From the NCBI RefSeq assembly GCF_001676025.1, contig NZ_LZFW01000003.1, positions 62,001 through 126,000 of the forward strand: a DNA stretch of 64,000 nt. The letters run 5' to 3'. Each line of letters begins with the position of its first letter. The first letter of the stretch is position 1. The translations under genes were made by a program, and so were the position numbers. Source of the stretch: Vibrio sp. UCD-FRSSP16_30 (lineage in GTDB: Bacteria; Pseudomonadota; Gammaproteobacteria; Enterobacterales; Vibrionaceae). Under the pieces are notes generated by a model. The model saw nothing but the letters and a program-made list of their open reading frames with translations, was not told where the DNA came from and ran no database searches. Positions 60,544 through 64,000 of the stretch are shown piece after piece.

Positions 60544-62256
60544 TTAGTTCACCGCAGTTAGTGGTTCAGTTTGAGTTTTTATCGTGGTTTGTTCCAGCTC
60601 GACAACGCGTTCAAATAGCTCTGTTAAGTGGCTTTGATGGCTAACCATTAATAAGGTACTATGAGGTAATAACGTTCGCAATTGCTGAATCAATTGATAG
60701 GCGACTGGCTCATCGAGGTTACTTGTGGCCTCATCTAAAATTAGCAGCTCTGGTTTTAACACCAATGCTCGCGCAAGGGCTATCTTTTGCTGTTCGCCCC
60801 CAGAGAGCTTTATTTGCCACTCGGTTTCAATATCTAACTCTGATATCAAAGCCGCTAAGCCTACTTTTTCTAGTGCGCTTTGATAACGCTCATTTTCAGG
60901 TGTTGCCGCTTGCGGATAGCTCAAACATTCCCTCAGAGTACTTTTAGGAAGGTAGGGCTTTTGCGGTAGCAGCAGTACATTCGAGTCTTGGGTGTGATAA
61001 TGACCGTTATAAAATGGCCAGATCCCCGCTAATGTGCGTAACAAGGTCGATTTTCCTAAGCCGCTAGCGCCTTTAATTAACAACGATTCGCCGCTATTTA
61101 CCTGCAGATTAATATCTGAGAGTAATGTTTGGCCATTCGGCTTTTGGATTGACAATTTTTGGCATGCAACGCCGTTTGTATCCGTAATAGGATGTAGGTT
61201 TGGACGTTGCTGCTGAGCCAATGTTTCACATTTATCCATAGCATCAATAAATTGCGTCAAACGAACAATGGTGGCACTCCAACGTGTTAAGTTGTCGTAG
61301 CTAAAGATGAACCAGCTTAGTGAGCTGTAAACACGCATAAACGCCATTCTCACCTGAAACAGGCCACCAACGGTGATAACACCAGCCATTAATGCAGGGA
61401 TTGCGGCAAAGTAAGGAACCATTGCTGCGATCTGATGATAGGTGTTGACCACCATCCCCAGTTTTTTCTCTCGTCCCATCAAGGACTTCCAGTTATCAGA
61501 AATGGTGTTGAAAGTGGAATCAAGCTGTGATTTTTCTCGTTGTTGTCCATTCATCAATGCAATTTGTTCTGCGCTGTCTCGGCTGCGCAGAAGCCTTGCT
61601 CGAAAGTCGGCTTCTCGCTTTTGCTGTTGATAATGAAGACGATGCAGTTGGTGACCAAAAAAGTGTGTCACGCCTGCGCCCACAAAGGAGTAAATAATGG
61701 CCAGCCATAATAGGTAGCCCGATATTTTTACATCATCAAACAAAGGCAATAAGAAGTCGCTAGAAAGGTTCCATAGTATGACGCTAAATGCGCTGATTGT
61801 GGCGACACTTTTAATCAGTCCAAGGATCAAGTCCAAAGTATCGGTGGTTAATAATTGGATGTCTTCGGCAATTCGTTGATCTGGGTTATCAGGCTCTTCG
61901 GTAAGCGTTAAACGATAAAAGTTTTGATTGCTGAGCCAGCGGCTAACAAGGCGTTCGGTAAACCAAGTTCGCCAGCGTATCTCTACCCATTGTTGTAGCC
62001 ATTTTGCGTATACCCTCATGACGACAATGATGGCAACAATCAGGATGAACTTGCCTAATAAATCATAAATTAATGGGCCATCTAAATTGGCCAGCGCATC
62101 AAAAAACTCTTTGTTCCAGACGTTTAGCTCGACCATGACTTGCACCAGCAACAATGAAAGTGCCACTGTTGCCGCAAACAATAGCCAAGAAATAAGGCTA
62201 GTACGATTGAGCCAATAGGGACTGGCAAGAGCGAAAAATTGTTTAAGAATTGACAT
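60544..62256 (-). CDS. YddA/SbmA-type ABC transporter (permease-ATPase fusion)
   Basis: A 570-residue inner-membrane protein. An SbmA/BacA-like membrane domain (ABC_membrane_2; MVELNVWNKEFFDALANLD, VEIRWRTWFTERLVSRWL, NPDQRIAEDI) is fused to a complete nucleotide-binding domain with Walker A GASGLGKST, signature LSGGEQQKIALARAL and Walker B LLILDEATSNLD. E. coli YddA has this layout. The ATG at 62256 follows AGGGA and is preferred to the longer reading from 62283. Substrate unknown, possibly a lipid or vitamin-like compound. The M16 peptidase gene lies upstream on the same strand, about 96 bp away. Confidence 0.85.
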   Translation of the reverse strand: MSILKQFFALASPYWLNRTSLISWLLFAATVALSLLLVQVMVELNVWNKEFFDALANLDGPLIYDLLGKFILIVAIIVVMRVYAKWLQQWVEIRWRTWFTERLVSRWLSNQNFYRLTLTEEPDNPDQRIAEDIQLLTTDTLDLILGLIKSVATISAFSVILWNLSSDFLLPLFDDVKISGYLLWLAIIYSFVGAGVTHFFGHQLHRLHYQQQKREADFRARLLRSRDSAEQIALMNGQQREKSQLDSTFNTISDNWKSLMGREKKLGMVVNTYHQIAAMVPYFAAIPALMAGVITVGGLFQVRMAFMRVYSSLSWFIFSYDNLTRWSATIVRLTQFIDAMDKCETLAQQQRPNLHPITDTNGVACQKLSIQKPNGQTLLSDINLQVNSGESLLIKGASGLGKSTLLRTLAGIWPFYNGHYHTQDSNVLLLPQKPYLPKSTLRECLSYPQAATPENERYQSALEKVGLAALISELDIETEWQIKLSGGEQQKIALARALVLKPELLILDEATSNLDEPVAYQLIQQLRTLLPHSTLLMVSHQSHLTELFERVVELEQTTIKTQTEPLTAVN

Positions 62257-62352
62257 ACATTCCCTGATAGTACTAAAGCACATACAGCCTATTGGCTGTA
62301 TGTGCTGTGAGTAAATAAACCACTAATCTGAGTGATCTGCGTGGTGTTACTG

Positions 62353-64000
62353 CTATTTGTTATCGTCTACAGATTGGGTTTTTTCCGCAGGCACTAGCGT
62401 GGCATCTATCCAGTTATTGGTGGTTAAGATCTGCTGCGCCATAGTATCGATTTGCGCCGGTGTTACGCTGTCTACCCAGCTGAGGTAATCGTCTACTGAG
62501 GTTAAGCTGTCACCATATTGCGCGGCATCTGTTAGGTAGTTGATTTTTTGACGATCAGAGATGTTGTCAGGAGTAAGCGCGTTTTTAGTTTGAGCGATGA
62601 CTTCAGACAATTCTGTTTGCGTTACGCCTTTTTCTAGTACTTCATCGATAACTGCTGAAGCTCTGCCTTTTAACTCTTCAATGCGCACAGGATCGTGGCT
62701 ATAACTGATCATGCCGTACGCTTGGTTGCGATCGCGATCGAGCTGAATAGCAAAGCGCACCGAGTACACGCCACCGGCAGCTTCACGTAGAGACTCACGT
62801 AGGCGGTTTGATATCACTCGGCTGAGTAAATACGCCTTATCATCACGCTCAGTACTGTAGGTAAAGTCTTGATTAAACATCAGTGAGGTAATACCCATCG
62901 GTTCTTCACCAGCGGCAATTCTGATTTCATGCTTGCCGCTGCCTAATGGCGGTAATGGCAATTTAGAATAAGAAGTGCTTGATGGCAGTGAACCGATGTA
63001 GCGCTGTGCCAGTTGGATGATGTCTTCAGGCTTGGCGTTACCCACCACGATCAGTTGATGACCCTTAGCACTGGCAAAAACTTTATTCCACGCATTGAGT
63101 AAATCAGTGGCTTGAATTTTCTGTAGTTGCGGTTTGGTTAAGCTCAAACGCTCAGGGTTATTGACATAACGTAGCGCATCAATCGCTGAATTAAATTGGC
63201 CGTTTGCGCTGATCTTTCGGTTATCAATACTGCGCTTCATCAACACTTTCGATGTTTGCCAAATCTCTTTATCGATCTGTGGTTCTGTGATTTGCAAATA
63301 GAGGTTTTGTAACCAGTTTTCCAGTGATTTTTGATCGGATGTACCAATGAACCCGTGGCTATTTTGATTAATGAATGGGAACAGTTGGTTAGCGTATGCT
63401 GCATTTAAAATAGACAGCTGATCGCTATTAAATCCGCCATAACCAAACTTGCTCATTTGACGAAGTTGCAGGGCAGTAGAGCGTTGCTCTAGTGGAAGAT
63501 GTTGGCTTCCGCCCCAACCGCGATAATCAAGACGTAATTGATTACCTGTTTCATCACTGTACTCGAACCAGACTTGAGCGCCGTTGGCCAATGTCCAGAA
63601 GTGAACCCCATGTTGTTGTTTGTGCGCGACGATTTCAGCTTTTGCTGGGATGTGCTCCATTAATTGTTTATCTACCTGCACTGCTGCAATGGCCGCTGGT
63701 GGGTTGGCTTTTGCTTGTTGCCACGCCTGCTTAAACTGCTCTGTTGTTGGTAGGTTTTGTGTATGATCTTGTTTTACTTGAGCAATAACCAATGGATTGA
63801 GGTTGAATACCATTTTCTTTAGGTGCGCATCCACTTCTTGTAAGGTAATGCTATTCACCAGGCTTTCAACGATCTGTGCCTGCTGCACTGTGTCCACAAG
63901 AGGGGATTGTGAGCGTAGGCGGTTAAACGTTGACATCATTTCACGGCGGTTGGTGGTATCGCGTAGTGAGTCGGCCATTTGGTGGTAGCGACTGATGACA
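62353..64000 (-). CDS. M16 family zinc peptidase, C-terminal part
   Basis: The frame is open to the edge of the window, so only the last 549 residues are seen. They carry the two C-terminal M16 modules of a long PqqL-like peptidase: LANGAQVWFEYSDETGNQLRLDYRGWGGS, LPPLGSGKHEIRIAAGEEPMGITSLMFNQDF and LRESLREAAGGVYSVRF (the R/Y motif of inactive halves). The zinc motif HxxEH belongs to the N-terminal half outside the window. A start at 63978 would truncate the protein and is not real. Confidence 0.88.
   Translation of the reverse strand, partial: VISRYHQMADSLRDTTNRREMMSTFNRLRSQSPLVDTVQQAQIVESLVNSITLQEVDAHLKKMVFNLNPLVIAQVKQDHTQNLPTTEQFKQAWQQAKANPPAAIAAVQVDKQLMEHIPAKAEIVAHKQQHGVHFWTLANGAQVWFEYSDETGNQLRLDYRGWGGSQHLPLEQRSTALQLRQMSKFGYGGFNSDQLSILNAAYANQLFPFINQNSHGFIGTSDQKSLENWLQNLYLQITEPQIDKEIWQTSKVLMKRSIDNRKISANGQFNSAIDALRYVNNPERLSLTKPQLQKIQATDLLNAWNKVFASAKGHQLIVVGNAKPEDIIQLAQRYIGSLPSSTSYSKLPLPPLGSGKHEIRIAAGEEPMGITSLMFNQDFTYSTERDDKAYLLSRVISNRLRESLREAAGGVYSVRFAIQLDRDRNQAYGMISYSHDPVRIEELKGRASAVIDEVLEKGVTQTELSEVIAQTKNALTPDNISDRQKINYLTDAAQYGDSLTSVDDYLSWVDSVTPAQIDTMAQQILTTNNWIDATLVPAEKTQSVDDNK

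Overview
The window is the replication-origin region of a second chromosome of a Vibrio (Vibrionaceae). The evidence is RctB, the chromosome-II-specific initiator (33235-35211), beside ParA2 and ParB2 (29680-31878). Between them lies an origin-like stretch with six GATC-containing iterons about 23 bp apart, a perfect DnaA box and an AT-rich zone rich in ATCA repeats. Several TTTACA-N-TGTAAA sites of the parS2 type lie around it. The DNA is AT-rich and the flanking genes (YebC/YeeN-like protein, hydroxyisobutyrate-dehydrogenase-like protein, YibL, BtuB, Ast enzymes) are typical Vibrio genes. The species cannot be named from the sequence.

Layout. 1-132 is the tail of an ABC exporter. 0.3-9.3 kb is metabolic: a class I glutamine amidotransferase, AstA/AstB of arginine catabolism, an AhpD-like protein, a CHASE4-HAMP-GGDEF diguanylate cyclase, AroG and a chromate transporter. 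9.4-13.6 kb holds a LysR regulator coupled to a YnaI-like MscS channel, then a patatin-FetB pair on the other strand. 13.7-19.8 kb holds a PutA whose C-terminal domain is a separate gene, and a cobalamin riboswitch driving btuB. 19.9-25.8 kb holds an ACT protein, pdxH, a LapC/LapB-like type I secretion pair and a lipoprotein. 26.1-41.5 kb is the chromosome-maintenance core: tmcA, a YbdG-like channel, parB2-parA2, ori2, rctB, small conserved Vibrio genes, a YebC-family gene, yibL, an overlapping M23 peptidase-bactofilin pair and a CbpA-like co-chaperone.

41.6-49.1 kb carries a fatty-acid cis/trans isomerase and a four-gene TolC-HlyD-permease-permease efflux operon without its own ATPase. 49.1-52.3 kb is a small accessory island: a DUF4160/DUF2442 pair that looks like a toxin-antitoxin module, an IS3-family transposase remnant, an XRE regulator, a DinJ/YafQ-type pair and a DUF6933 protein. 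52.6-56.8 kb is a metal-uptake operon that begins with an unlisted 49-residue membrane protein, followed by ATPase, permease, binding protein, DUF1007 protein and a NicO-type transporter. 57-64 kb has a TorA/BisC-like molybdoenzyme with a C-terminal c-type heme domain, an exported repeat protein, a YddA/SbmA-type ABC transporter and the C-terminal part of an M16 peptidase that runs out of the window.

The best leads for something less described are the detailed architecture of this ori2 and its outlying RctB-like sites, parS2 sites at gene ends (one forming the stem of a terminator), the small membrane protein coupled to the metal ABC transporter, the DUF4160/DUF2442 module with a palindrome in its promoter spacer, and the ATPase-less efflux operon.
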